Shown: positions 44,160-53,240, counted from the stretch's first letter. The stretch is 64,000 bases of DNA from Candidatus Saccharibacteria bacterium UBA5148 (GCA_002413835.1 DHXU01000003.1:910-64909); one strand, 5' to 3'. Translations and numbers: made by a program. Notes: generated by a model from the letters alone, not told the origin.

Positions 44160-45245
44160 ATGCACGATATGGAGAACCAAGCCGACCAGTTAGCCGAAGA
44201 GATCAATACCGCCGCCGGACGGATGCAGATCGCTGCGCTGAACCTGCGCCGCATAGAGTTACAGGCCGCCAGCCAGGAACCTGATTTCTGGACAGATAAC
44301 GAGCAGGCCCAGACGACCATGAAAGAAATATCCAAGCTGGAAGCCCGGGTGACACCGTGGCTGGAGCTACAGCAGGGAATCGCCGACGTCCAGGAAATGC
44401 TCGGGCTCCAGGACGCTTCGCTGATCGCCGATCTAGAGGCGCAGCTTGGTGAGCTGGCTGCTGCATTCAGTGACCTTAAGGAAGAACTGAAGTTTTCCGG
44501 ACCGTATGATGATTACAATGCCATCCTCAGTATCCACGCTGGAGCTGGCGGCACCGATGCCCAGGATTGGGCTGGCATGTTGTTGCGGATGTATGTCCGC
44601 TACGCCGAGAAAAACAAATGGTCCGTCCAGACCATCGACGAGTCGAGTGGTGACGAAGCCGGTCTGAAGAGTGTGACTATCGAGATCAGTGGTGCCTTCG
44701 CATTTGGAAAGCTCAAGGGCGAGCACGGTGTCCACCGCCTGGTGCGACTCAGCCCGTTCAACTCTGACAATCTGCGCCAGACCAGCTTTGCCAAGGTCGA
44801 GATTATGCCGAAAGTTGATACACCCGACGAGGTCACAATCGATGAGAAAGACCTGCGCATCGATGTCTACCGCAGTGGCGGCAAGGGCGGGCAGTCCGTT
44901 AATACTACCGATAGTGCCGTCCGGATCACCCATCTGCCGACAGGCATAGTAGTAGCCATTCAGAATGAACGTAGCCAATTGCAGAACCGCGAAACCGCCA
45001 TGACCATCCTGCGCTCGCGGCTGGCCCAGTTACAGCTGGAACAGCACGCTGCCGACATCCGCGAGCTCAAAGGCCCAAACGAACAAGCCGCCTGGGGTAA
45101 CCAGATCCGCAGCTACGTGCTGCATCCCTATAAACAGGTCAAAGATCTGCGGACGCGCTACGAGACGTCAGATATTGACGGCGTCCTGGACGGTGATCTG
45201 GGTGCGCTGGTCAACGCCTATCTGGAACATACCTTGGCATCATAG
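44160..45245 (+). CDS. prfB: Peptide chain release factor 2
   Basis: 361 residues from 44160; the family start is preceded by an ATG at 44151 that is part of the -10 hexamer. Terminates at UAA/UGA. The recognition tripeptide SPF is visible in VRLSPFNSD and the catalytic GGQ in [16 protein letters not shown]. The reading frame is continuous: the internal programmed +1 frameshift that regulates prfB in E. coli and many bacteria is absent. Methylated by PrmC. Confidence 0.96.
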   Translation: MHDMENQADQLAEEINTAAGRMQIAALNLRRIELQAASQEPDFWTDNEQAQTTMKEISKLEARVTPWLELQQGIADVQEMLGLQDASLIADLEAQLGELAAAFSDLKEELKFSGPYDDYNAILSIHAGAGGTDAQDWAGMLLRMYVRYAEKNKWSVQTIDESSGDEAGLKSVTIEISGAFAFGKLKGEHGVHRLVRLSPFNSDNLRQTSFAKVEIMPKVDTPDEVTIDEKDLRIDVYRSGGKGGQSVNTTDSAVRITHLPTGIVVAIQNERSQLQNRETAMTILRSRLAQLQLEQHAADIRELKGPNEQAAWGNQIRSYVLHPYKQVKDLRTRYETSDIDGVLDGDLGALVNAYLEHTLAS

Positions 45246-45341
45246 ATTTTTTTGGTGTGGCTTGGCGGTAAGGCTTCCATTATATGAAATTTATGGTATT
45301 ATTATAGTTATCTTGCAGACAGCCAGACATATGAGAGGGAC

Positions 45342-45491
45342 GTGGTCCGAGTGGGGTCTCATCAACTTATCCTGGTCGCCAGCCTGGTTGTGCTTGCCGG
45401 ATTCCTGGTGTGGGTGTTGTACATCATCTTCCGTCCGTCCAAGGTTCGCCACATCTCCCAGACGGGAGGGCGGCTTAACTGCCAGCAGTAA
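45342..45491 (+). CDS. Small single-pass membrane protein (49 aa)
   Basis: Short ORF starting with GTG at 45342 (or the GTG at 45351), with GAGAGG just upstream. After a few polar residues it has one clear helix (LILVASLVVLAGFLVWVLYIIF), then a basic end (RPSKVRHISQTGGRLNCQQ). Codons look natural. It lies between prfB and ftsE, in a 389-base gap with no other gene. Function unknown; location next to the FtsEX genes makes a membrane accessory possible. Confidence 0.5.
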   Translation: MVRVGSHQLILVASLVVLAGFLVWVLYIIFRPSKVRHISQTGGRLNCQQ

Positions 45492-45621
45492 TGCGGCAAA
45501 CAAGCCACAACCACCGAATCCGCCAGCACTGAACCCTCTCATATATACCAATTTTTTATTTGATATCTGCGGACCGAGCGTCCAAAATTTAGACTCGCAC
45601 CAAAAGCGCGCCTGATTTTGC

Positions 45622-45627
45622 TATACT
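45622..45627 (+). promoter_or_regulatory. Extended -10 element of ftsE (leaderless layout)
   Basis: TGCTATACT (TGn plus TATACT) ending 7 bases before the ftsE ATG. Confidence 0.6.
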
Positions 45628-45634
45628 GGTAGTA

Positions 45635-46453
45635 ATGATATTGCTTGACAGGGTTACCAAGACATATGGGAAGGGGGCAGTGCCGTCGCTTGACCGCATC
45701 AGTCTGCACGTTGAGCCGAAGGAATTCGTTGTTGTTGTCGGACAGAGTGGTGCCGGCAAGACGACGCTGTTACGATTACTGACCCGTGAAGAACGGCCGA
45801 CATCCGGCAAGATTATCATCGGTGGTGTTGATTACGACAAACTTCGCGACCGTGATATTCCGCTACTGCGCCGCAAAATTGGAGTGGTATTTCAGGACTT
45901 CAAACTCTTACCGAATAAAACTGTTTTTGAAAACATCGCTTTCGCCCTGGAGATCGTCGGTATGGGCAAGCGCGAAATCAACCACACGGTGCCGCGGGTG
46001 CTCGACATCGTCAACCTGCGCGGCAAGGAAAAGAACATGCCGATGCAGCTCAGTGGTGGCGAGCGCCAGCGGGTAGCGATTGCCCGGGCAATCGCCCGTC
46101 AGCCGAAGATACTGATCGCCGATGAGCCGACTGGTAATCTCGATCCGAAACACGCCTGGGATGTCATCAAGATTCTCGAGAAGGTCAACCATTACGGCAC
46201 GACAGTATTGCTGACGACGCATAACATGGAGATCGTCAACCGCCTGAAACGGCGGGTTGTCACGATGGAACACGGCCGTATAGCCAGCGACCGCGCGAAC
46301 AGCGGCTCGCATCCTGATCCGAAACCGGGCAAGCCGGCCGCTTCGCAATCCCCACAGGATCAGCAAAGACAGCCGCAGATGCAACAGCAGTCACAACAAT
46401 CAACCCAGCCATCAGCCCAGCGCCAGATGCCCAACATCAGGTACCGGAGATAG
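45635..46453 (+). CDS. ftsE: Cell-division ATP-binding protein FtsE
   Basis: 272 residues. ABC ATPase paired with FtsX; hydrolysis transmits a conformational signal to wall hydrolases outside the membrane. Walker A GQSGAGKTT, Q-loop FQDFKLLPN, signature LSGGERQR, Walker B ILIADEPTGNLD and the H-loop TTHN are all present. Residues about 225-272 form a Gln/Ser/Pro-rich tail not seen in ordinary FtsE. ftsX follows after 5 bases. Confidence 0.96.
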   Translation: MILLDRVTKTYGKGAVPSLDRISLHVEPKEFVVVVGQSGAGKTTLLRLLTREERPTSGKIIIGGVDYDKLRDRDIPLLRRKIGVVFQDFKLLPNKTVFENIAFALEIVGMGKREINHTVPRVLDIVNLRGKEKNMPMQLSGGERQRVAIARAIARQPKILIADEPTGNLDPKHAWDVIKILEKVNHYGTTVLLTTHNMEIVNRLKRRVVTMEHGRIASDRANSGSHPDPKPGKPAASQSPQDQQRQPQMQQQSQQSTQPSAQRQMPNIRYRR

Positions 46454-46458
46454 TTGGT

Positions 46459-47403
46459 ATGAAACGTAAATACATTACATTCCTCCGCATCGTGCACGCT
46501 GGTATGGTCAACTTTCTCCGCAACGCCACACTGGCCATCGCGGCTATGGCCGTCATGGTGGTCACACTGACCATCGTCCTGTTCTCAATTGTAGCCAATG
46601 CCACCTTTACCCATACCATTCAGCAGATCACCGACAAGATTGATATCTCTGTTTTCCTGAATGACAATGTCACGCCCGAGCAGAAGGACAAGCTGGTCCA
46701 GGGGCTCAAGGCGCTACCGAACGTCAAGTCGCTGACGTATCTGTCGAAGGACGATGCGCTCCGGGCATATGCCAGCGAGAACTCCGGCAATCAAAGCCTG
46801 CTGGCGGCGGCGACCATAGCCGGCAATCCAATTCCGGCTACTATCCGCATCAAACCGCTCGACCTTAACCGGCTGGATGACATCAAGACCTACCTCAGCA
46901 AGCCGGCTAACAAAGCCCTGCAGACCGAGGGCTCGCCGTCATACTCCGGCGACCGTAAGAAAGCCATCGACAACATCACGCACGCTACCAATATCCTGCG
47001 TCAGGTCGGCCTCATCGCCGTTGCCGTCTTTTCGGTTATATCGGCTCTGATTATCTTCAACACTATCCAGATGGCCATCTTCAATCGCCGCGACGAGATA
47101 ACGATCGAGCGCCTGCTCGGGGCAGGCTCGTGGTTCATCCGCGGCCCGTTCGTTGTGGAGAGTATTATTTACGGCATCTTATCAGCGGTCATATCTCTGT
47201 TATTCATCAATGCTGTCTTTGTTGCAGCCAGCTCGGCGCTGCAGGCCAGCAGCCTCGGTCTGCTCGACATCGCTTTTGCGCATGTCTACTTCAATAATCA
47301 TTTCCTGGTGCTCTTGCTCATGCAGGTGGGAGTTGGTATCCTGATAGGAGCCGCTTCTTCTGTTATAGCGACCCAGCGGTATCTAAAATTCAAGACGAAA
47401 TAA
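46459..47403 (+). CDS. ftsX: Cell-division membrane protein FtsX
   Basis: 314 residues. N-terminal helix (NATLAIAAMAVMVVTLTIVLF), an extracellular loop of about 110 residues (about 46-160) with DKIDISVFLNDNVT and KDDALRAYA, and three C-terminal membrane helices around VFSVISALIIFNTIQMAIF. This is the FtsX pattern, in which the loop contacts and activates a peptidoglycan hydrolase. The CHAP protein at 47643 is the likely partner. Conserved FNRRDEITIERLLGAGSWFIR (one recognisable stretch) near residue 210. Confidence 0.95.
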   Translation: MKRKYITFLRIVHAGMVNFLRNATLAIAAMAVMVVTLTIVLFSIVANATFTHTIQQITDKIDISVFLNDNVTPEQKDKLVQGLKALPNVKSLTYLSKDDALRAYASENSGNQSLLAAATIAGNPIPATIRIKPLDLNRLDDIKTYLSKPANKALQTEGSPSYSGDRKKAIDNITHATNILRQVGLIAVAVFSVISALIIFNTIQMAIFNRRDEITIERLLGAGSWFIRGPFVVESIIYGILSAVISLLFINAVFVAASSALQASSLGLLDIAFAHVYFNNHFLVLLLMQVGVGILIGAASSVIATQRYLKFKTK

Positions 47404-47531
47404 ACACGGTTACAGATTAATAGATAATTGTCTGTCATCACATCATCACACGATTGAGCAGGCGGGGTATAGGGGTGCTTATCATTAGCATAGTGCGCAG
47501 TTCTCAGACGCGCAGTAATAAGAGAGGGTAG

Positions 47532-47560
47532 TTTACAGCGCGCATGAAGTGTGATATATT
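47532..47560 (+). promoter_or_regulatory. Complete promoter of the CHAP hydrolase gene
   Basis: -35 TTTACA at 47532-47537, a 17-base spacer and -10 TATATT at 47555-47560. Transcription should start near 47567, downstream of the ATG at 47544, so the true start codon is the ATG at 47643 with a leader of about 75 A-rich bases. Confidence 0.5.
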
Positions 47561-47642
47561 TGATTTGTCTCAACACAAAACAAAAAAGCAAATATCTCGT
47601 TCAAAATTAACGGATATCAGCTCAGACAAAAAGACAAAAACC

Positions 47643-48788
47643 ATGCAGCAAAAAAACAGTTTGAAATCACGTCTGTTACAGCGCTCCTCGCTGGCTCTTA
47701 TGCTTGTTGTTATGATTACGGCGGGCGTCGTTGCGCCAGTCGTCCGGGCCGATCAGTATGATGAACAGATCCAGGCTTTGAATGAGTCTAATGCCCAGGC
47801 CGGCAATGCAGCCAGTGATCTGCAATCCCAGGCCAATACCTATCAGGCCGCCGTCAATCAGCTGCAGGTTCAGATCGACGCTGTTCAGGCCCAGATATAT
47901 GCCAACCAGGCAGAGCAGGCCAAAATCCAGCAGGAAATTATCGACAAGCAAGCACAGCTTGACCAGCAGCGTGCGCTGCTCGCCGGCGATGTTAAAGCCA
48001 TGTATGTCGAGGGTGAAATGAGTGCCATCGAGATGCTGGCGACCAGCAATAACCTCAGTGTATATGTCGACAAACAAGAATACCGCAACGCCGTTCAGAA
48101 GAAGATTCAGGATTCACTCGTCAAGATTGCCAAACTCCAGAGCGACCTCAAGATTCAAAAGACTCAGGTTGACCAGCTGATTGCCAACCAGCAAAGCCAA
48201 CAGGCGCAGCTGGCCGCCAGCCGGGCAGAGCAGGCGAACATGCTGGCGTATACGCAGGCCCAGAAGGACCAGTTCACCCAGCAGATCTCAGCCAATAGCT
48301 CAAAGATTGCTGATCTCAAGCGCCAGCAGATCATTGCTAACGCCCGTTATAACATCGGTCCAGCCGGCACTGGTGTTGCCTGCGGCGGCGGATACCCAGC
48401 CAAGTGGTGCGAACGCGGCCAGGACACCGTCCTCGACAACTGGGGCATGTATAACCGCGAGTGTGTCAGTTATACCGCCTTCAAAGCTCACGCTGACTTC
48501 CTGGCTGGCCGCAACAGCCGTGATATGCCGTACTGGGGCGGTGTCGGCAATGCCAACCAGTGGGATGACAATGCCATCGCTGCCGGCATCCCAACCGATA
48601 GCAGCCCGACACCAGGTTCGATCGCCATCAGCAATGCCGGTTACTACGGACATGCCATGTACGTCGAACAGGTCGGCACCATCAACGGCCAGCAAGCTGT
48701 CTACGTCAGTCAGTACAATGCTTCTCTCGACGGCCGCTACAGCGAAGGCTGGAGATACACGACCGGACTGGTGTTCCTGCACTTCTAG
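47643..48788 (+). CDS. Secreted coiled-coil CHAP-domain peptidoglycan hydrolase (PcsB-like)
   Basis: 381 residues from 47643. Signal peptide (LALMLVVMITAGVVAPVVRA) leads to a long coiled coil (about 36-235, many Gln/Ala heptads) and a C-terminal CHAP domain with the catalytic Cys in NRECVSYTAF and the His in YYGHAMYVEQVG. The same layout is seen in PcsB of Streptococcus, which is activated by FtsEX; the adjacent ftsE-ftsX operon supports that link. The enzyme probably cuts peptidoglycan at the division site. Confidence 0.88.
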   Translation: MQQKNSLKSRLLQRSSLALMLVVMITAGVVAPVVRADQYDEQIQALNESNAQAGNAASDLQSQANTYQAAVNQLQVQIDAVQAQIYANQAEQAKIQQEIIDKQAQLDQQRALLAGDVKAMYVEGEMSAIEMLATSNNLSVYVDKQEYRNAVQKKIQDSLVKIAKLQSDLKIQKTQVDQLIANQQSQQAQLAASRAEQANMLAYTQAQKDQFTQQISANSSKIADLKRQQIIANARYNIGPAGTGVACGGGYPAKWCERGQDTVLDNWGMYNRECVSYTAFKAHADFLAGRNSRDMPYWGGVGNANQWDDNAIAAGIPTDSSPTPGSIAISNAGYYGHAMYVEQVGTINGQQAVYVSQYNASLDGRYSEGWRYTTGLVFLHF

Positions 48789-48924
48789 AACCGAACCATT
48801 TTGCCTCAACAACGAAGTTAGGTCGTAATATAGTATTTAGCACAGAAATTGTCAATTTATCAAGCTTCGTGTGGTACAGCCAAAACCACAACGGATTTTT
48901 CAGCTATACATAAGCGTAGCTTGC

Positions 48925-48930
48925 TATAAT
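48925..48930 (+). promoter_or_regulatory. Extended -10 element of the S41 protease gene
   Basis: TGCTATAAT (TGn plus TATAAT) ending 7 bases before the ATG at 48938. Confidence 0.6.
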
Positions 48931-48937
48931 CTCTGTA

Positions 48938-50185
48938 ATGGATGAGACAAAAGAGAAAAAGCGCAGTCTATTGACGCGGCCCTGGGTCATTGTACTGTTG
49001 CTGGTACTGGCTTTTGGCCTGGGTGACGGCATCGGTACCGGGAAGATACACATCGGTAGCCAACAGTCTGATTACAAGCCGGTTGCCAATCTGCCGGATA
49101 ACCTGGATTACAAGAGTGTCGAAGATCTATATGACTCGCTGCGTACCAATTACGACGGCAAACTAACCCAGCAACAGGTGATGGACGGCCTCAAAAAAGG
49201 TCTGGCTGAGTCGACCAGCGATCCGTACACAGAATATTTTACGGCCACCAAGGCGACACAGTTTATCGACCAGCTCAATAACTCCTTCAGCGGCATCGGC
49301 GCAGAACTCGGCAAAGACAAGGACGACAATCTGATCGTCGTCTCTCCGATCAGCGGTTTCCCGGCCGATAAGGCTGGGCTGAAGGCTCAGGACATTATTA
49401 CGACCATCAATGGCGGCAGTACCACCAATATGTCGATCGATGAAGCCGTGACCAAGATCCGCGGCGAAAAGGACACCAAAGTCACGTTGCAGGTGGTGCG
49501 TGGCCATGCTCAGACACTGCCGTTTACCATTACCCGTGACACCATCAAGATTGATAGCGTCAAGTCAGAAGTGCTTGATAACAACATCGGCTATGTCCAC
49601 ATCAGTACCTTCGCCGAAGATACCTCAGGTCTGATGCAGAAGACGGCGCAGGAATTCAAGGATAAGAACGTCAAGGGTGTCATCTTGGACCTTCGTGGCA
49701 ACCCCGGCGGGCTACTCAATGCTGCTGTCAGTGTTTCCGGCGACTGGTTGCCAAGCGGCAAGATGGTCCTGCAGGAGAAGCGAGACGGTAAGATTGTGGT
49801 TCAGACGTACACATCAACCGGTCCGGCAACGCTGGCTGGTATCCCGACTGTTATCCTGCTGGATGAAGGAAGTGCCTCAGCCTCGGAGATAACAGCTGGC
49901 GCACTGCACGACAACAATGCTGCCCGCATCATCGGCGTCAAGAGCTACGGCAAGGGAGTCGTCCAACAAACGATCTGTATCCAGGGAAGCCGCCAGGCGG
50001 ATGGTAACTGCAGTTCCGATATGCTGAAAGTAACCGTCGCCAGCTGGTTCCGGCCAAACGGACAGAACATCAACCATCTTGGTATTAAGCCTGACCAAGA
50101 GGTCAAACTCGACGAAGATGCTCTGAAGGCTGGTACTGATAACCAGAAACAAGCCGCCATCGACTATCTGATGACCAAGCAGTAG
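48938..50185 (+). CDS. S41 C-terminal processing peptidase (CtpA/CtpB-like)
   Basis: 415 residues. One N-terminal membrane helix (WVIVLLLVLAFGLGDGIG), then a PDZ domain (about 105-190) and a peptidase domain with catalytic Ser312 (DEGSASASEI) and Lys339 (SYGKGVV). A conserved DLRGNPGGL box is present. Such enzymes process secreted proteins or regulate signalling outside the membrane. It follows the CHAP hydrolase; a role in maturing exported proteins is plausible. Confidence 0.92.
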   Translation: MDETKEKKRSLLTRPWVIVLLLVLAFGLGDGIGTGKIHIGSQQSDYKPVANLPDNLDYKSVEDLYDSLRTNYDGKLTQQQVMDGLKKGLAESTSDPYTEYFTATKATQFIDQLNNSFSGIGAELGKDKDDNLIVVSPISGFPADKAGLKAQDIITTINGGSTTNMSIDEAVTKIRGEKDTKVTLQVVRGHAQTLPFTITRDTIKIDSVKSEVLDNNIGYVHISTFAEDTSGLMQKTAQEFKDKNVKGVILDLRGNPGGLLNAAVSVSGDWLPSGKMVLQEKRDGKIVVQTYTSTGPATLAGIPTVILLDEGSASASEITAGALHDNNAARIIGVKSYGKGVVQQTICIQGSRQADGNCSSDMLKVTVASWFRPNGQNINHLGIKPDQEVKLDEDALKAGTDNQKQAAIDYLMTKQ

Positions 50186-50193
50186 ATAGCTGA

Positions 50194-50330
50194 CTCGAAC
50201 CGCAAACCATCCACTCTCGAACCCGTTTACGCGCGGAAAGACGACTGCCGAGCCCCCCCCGGGTCTCGTCAGATCATCTATCCGGCTCCACTTCGGCTAG
50301 GGTTCTCAAGATGGAGGTTTGCGGTTCGAG
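50194..50330. repeat. 137-bp element with 15-bp perfect inverted ends (ncRNA or MITE candidate)
   Basis: CTCGAACCGCAAACC at the left end is repeated as an exact inverted copy at the right end (GGTTTGCGGTTCGAG). A second, partial pair (CGAACCC inside against GGGTTC) extends the hairpin, and the core contains a run of eight C (50254-50261) and GCCGAAGTGGAGCCGG, which can fold. No ORF. It is not a standard terminator because it lacks a T-run. Possible readings: a structural RNA, a MITE-like element or a long transcript-end hairpin. Confidence 0.55.
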
Positions 50331-50339
50331 CTCATTGTT

Positions 50340-50367
50340 TTGACATTATGATACCTGAGTGTATAGT
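50340..50367 (+). promoter_or_regulatory. Near-consensus sigma-70-type promoter
   Basis: TTGACA at 50340-50345, a 16-base spacer and TATAGT at 50362-50367. It lies just after the inverted repeat element and drives the 210-aa gene at 50391, with a leader of about 16 bases. Confidence 0.7.
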
Positions 50368-50390
50368 AATCCTTCATACAAGTATTACGC

Positions 50391-51023
50391 ATGAGCAAAA
50401 ATTCTGCCATCTGCAATATATTCAAGTCGGCTCTGCCTGAACGGACTTTGATCAGACGCCATGATATTCTGGCGTTGGCACTAAAGTACTCGCTACGAAC
50501 CGATCCGATTCCACTAACCGGATGGCGAAAGTTTCTTAAGGGGGCGATAGATGAAGACGTCGATGCTGACTATCCGGCGATGTACAGTACTATGAAGCGT
50601 CTTGGGTCATTGATCGTCCAGACCGGGTGTCCGCTGGAAACTGCTGGAGTAGACCCAAAGTCAGGATTACGATTGGGTGGTACTGACGCATCTAACATCA
50701 CCCAGCTGCATATGCTGCAGATTGATGGAGCGCAAGACGCACTCCATAGTTTGGAGCTGGCAGCCGAATACATGGTCCAGCAGCCGGCGGTGCGGGCAAA
50801 CAACTATATTGCAGCAGTTACCTATGCCGAACTGGCAAAAGCAGCTGCCAAGGTTGGGTTCAAGGCAATGAACATTGAAACGCTACCCGACAAACCTCGC
50901 ATGCTGATCGAAGCATTCCATGATGCGGTGTATACCATGAAAGGTGTGGAGGATATACCGCCGACCGTACCAGCGATGGTATACATGCCGACGGAGGCGT
51001 TCATAAGTAATTTTGGTGCGTAA
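50391..51023 (+). CDS. Hypothetical protein, 210 aa
   Basis: Not recognised. Basic N-terminal half with RRHDILALALKYSLRTD and helical C-terminal half (LELAAEYMVQQPAVRANN). No signal peptide or membrane segment. It has its own strong promoter and precedes pyrG by 98 bases. The gene content around it is housekeeping, but it has no known domain. Confidence 0.65.
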   Translation: MSKNSAICNIFKSALPERTLIRRHDILALALKYSLRTDPIPLTGWRKFLKGAIDEDVDADYPAMYSTMKRLGSLIVQTGCPLETAGVDPKSGLRLGGTDASNITQLHMLQIDGAQDALHSLELAAEYMVQQPAVRANNYIAAVTYAELAKAAAKVGFKAMNIETLPDKPRMLIEAFHDAVYTMKGVEDIPPTVPAMVYMPTEAFISNFGA

Positions 51024-51121
51024 GACCGCCCAACCAGGCGGCTGCGACGCAGGTGCCGTTGACTACGGCTTGCAGCCCTGATGAATATCCGGTAGTATAA
51101 GGGTAAATACAGGAGAGGTCA

Positions 51122-52753
51122 GTGGCGATTCCAACAAAGAGACCCACGAAGTATATCTTTGTTACTGGTGGTGTGCTTTCCGGACTCGGCAAGGGTATTA
51201 CTGCCGCTTCAATCGGGAATCTTTTAAAGGCCCGTAGGCTGACGGTAAACATCCAGAAATGCGACCCGTATCTCAACGTCGACGCTGGTACATTGAACCC
51301 GCGCGAGCATGGTGAATGTTTTGTGACGAAGGATGGAGCAGAGACCGATCTGGACCTCGGTCATTATGAACGCTTCCTGGACGAAGAACTGACGCAGTCC
51401 AGTAGTCTGATGAGCGGCCGGGTGCTGCTACAGGTCATCGAAGACGAGCGGGCCGGAAAATACCAGGGGCGCAGTGTCCAGATCATCCCGCAGGTTACTG
51501 AAGCTATCCAGCATGAGATTATCAAAGCCGGCAAGGGCTTTGATGTCCACATCGTAGAGATAGGTGGTACCGTCGGCGATTATGAATCTCTGAGCTTTAT
51601 CGAGGCCATCCGCGAGCTTGGTATGAAGACCGGGCAGCAGAACTGCCTCTATGTCCACGTCGTCTACCTGCCGTATCTCGGAGCCAGCAAAGAGATCAAG
51701 ACCAAGCCGGCTCAGAATGCCTTCCGGGAGATCCGTGGGCTGGGCATCATCCCGAATATTCTGGTTGCCCGTAGCGAAGATCCGGCACCGCTGAGTGTCA
51801 AAACCAAACTGAGCCTGTTCTGCGGTGTCTCCGAGGATGCCATCGCGCTGCTGCCGAATGCCAAGAGCATCTACGAGGTGCCGTTGACGCTGGAAGATAC
51901 TGGTGTCACGGATGTGATTTGTAAGCAGTTACAGCTGGAGACTTCCCAGGAAATTGGGTATCTCGACACGTGGCGTGGCATTGTCAGTCGTGGGCTTGGC
52001 AAGCACCCGCGCAAGGTCAAAGTCGGTGTCGTCGCCAAATATCTCGACAACCAGGATACCTACATGTCGGTCTTCGAAGCCCTGCGGTCTGCAGCCTGGC
52101 ATAATGACGCCAGCATCTCAATCGACTGGATTGATGCCGAGATGCTCGGCAAATCGAATGATGTCGCCAAAAAGCTGAAAGCCTATGACGGTATCGTCGT
52201 ACCTGGCGGCTTCGGTAGCAGGGGTGTTGATGGCAAGATACAAGCCGCTCAGTATGCACTTGAGCACAAATTGCCATACCTTGGGCTGTGCTACGGCCTC
52301 CATATGGCAGTCATCGCCGGAGCCCGTAACGCCGGACTGACGGATGCTAACACAACAGAGGTAGATCCAGATACGAAACATCCGGTCATCAGCACGATGG
52401 ACGGCCAGAAGGGCAAGGAGAATACCGGCGGCACGATGCGCCTTGGCGATTATAATTGCCACCTCGAAGCCGGCAGTCTGGCCGCCAAAGTCTACAGTAC
52501 CCACAAGATCGTAGAACGACACCGTCACCGCTACGAGTGTGCCGCTCAGTTCCTGCCAAAATACGAGTCATGGGGGCTTCGTGCCAGCGGGATCAACCCC
52601 GATAACAATCTCGTTGAGGTCATCGAAGCTGCTCCGGCACTGAACCATCCATTCTTCCTGGCCAGCCAGTTCCATCCCGAATTCAAATCCCGGCCTATTC
52701 GGCCACACCCGATGTTTGATGGCTTCATCCGCAGCCTGCTCAGAGACAAGTAA
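51122..52753 (+). CDS. pyrG: CTP synthase
   Basis: 543 residues from GTG; AGGAG lies about 8 bases upstream. It makes CTP from UTP. The N-terminal synthase domain has KYIFVTGGVLSGLGKGITAAS (P-loop) and LNVDAGTLNPREHGE; the C-terminal glutaminase domain has the nucleophile Cys390 (GLCYGLH) and the H and E of SQFHPEFKSRP. All catalytic parts are present and the length is standard. Confidence 0.98.
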   Translation: MAIPTKRPTKYIFVTGGVLSGLGKGITAASIGNLLKARRLTVNIQKCDPYLNVDAGTLNPREHGECFVTKDGAETDLDLGHYERFLDEELTQSSSLMSGRVLLQVIEDERAGKYQGRSVQIIPQVTEAIQHEIIKAGKGFDVHIVEIGGTVGDYESLSFIEAIRELGMKTGQQNCLYVHVVYLPYLGASKEIKTKPAQNAFREIRGLGIIPNILVARSEDPAPLSVKTKLSLFCGVSEDAIALLPNAKSIYEVPLTLEDTGVTDVICKQLQLETSQEIGYLDTWRGIVSRGLGKHPRKVKVGVVAKYLDNQDTYMSVFEALRSAAWHNDASISIDWIDAEMLGKSNDVAKKLKAYDGIVVPGGFGSRGVDGKIQAAQYALEHKLPYLGLCYGLHMAVIAGARNAGLTDANTTEVDPDTKHPVISTMDGQKGKENTGGTMRLGDYNCHLEAGSLAAKVYSTHKIVERHRHRYECAAQFLPKYESWGLRASGINPDNNLVEVIEAAPALNHPFFLASQFHPEFKSRPIRPHPMFDGFIRSLLRDK

Positions 52754-52789
52754 TTGCATTAACGAGAAAGATACGATACGGTAAGCATT

Positions 52790-53215
52790 ATGGATACACA
52801 ACAACCACTCTCAAAACCTAAAGATTACACGTCACCATTACATCCGAAACGCATATTGCTGGTCGAGGATGATGACGCCCTTGCGAATGTCTATATAACC
52901 CGCCTGCAGGCCGAAGGCTTCGAGGTCCGCCGGGTTTCCAACGGCGAAGACGCCTTGGCAAGTGCCCTGAGCTTCAGCCCGAACCTCGTGTTACTTGATG
53001 TTATGATGCCCAAAGTCAGCGGCTTCGACGTCCTCGACATCCTACGCAATACTCCGGAAACCCGCAACCTCAAAATCGTTATGCTGACAGCGCTTAGCCA
53101 GGAAAGTGACAAGGCCCGTGCCGAAAGTCTTGGTGTCGATGAATATCTGGTAAAGTCCCAGGTTGTGATCGCTGATGTTGTCGACCGCATCAAGATGCAT
53201 CTGGCAGAACGCTAA
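52790..53215 (+). CDS. Stand-alone receiver-domain response regulator
   Basis: 141 residues, one CheY-like domain and no output domain. All phosphorylation residues are present: acidic pair D27/D28 (LLVEDDDAL), phospho-acceptor D70 (LLDVMMPK) and K122 (EYLVKSQ). It closes at a long palindromic terminator. No histidine kinase gene is next to it. The DALANVYI segment resembles the receiver at 59646, so the two may be paralogues. Confidence 0.93.
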   Translation: MDTQQPLSKPKDYTSPLHPKRILLVEDDDALANVYITRLQAEGFEVRRVSNGEDALASALSFSPNLVLLDVMMPKVSGFDVLDILRNTPETRNLKIVMLTALSQESDKARAESLGVDEYLVKSQVVIADVVDRIKMHLAER

Positions 53216-53240
53216 GTCAAGCACACCGTGAAACAATTCG

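Noticed and set aside
45175..45615. ORF of 146 codons spanning the prfB end and the next gap
   Set aside because: It starts within prfB in another frame and has an unnatural composition; the 49-aa GTG ORF in the same gap is more credible.
50194..50330. tRNA reading of the hairpin element (GGTTCGAG looks like a T-loop)
   Set aside because: No matching acceptor, D and anticodon stems could be built around either GGTTCGA occurrence.
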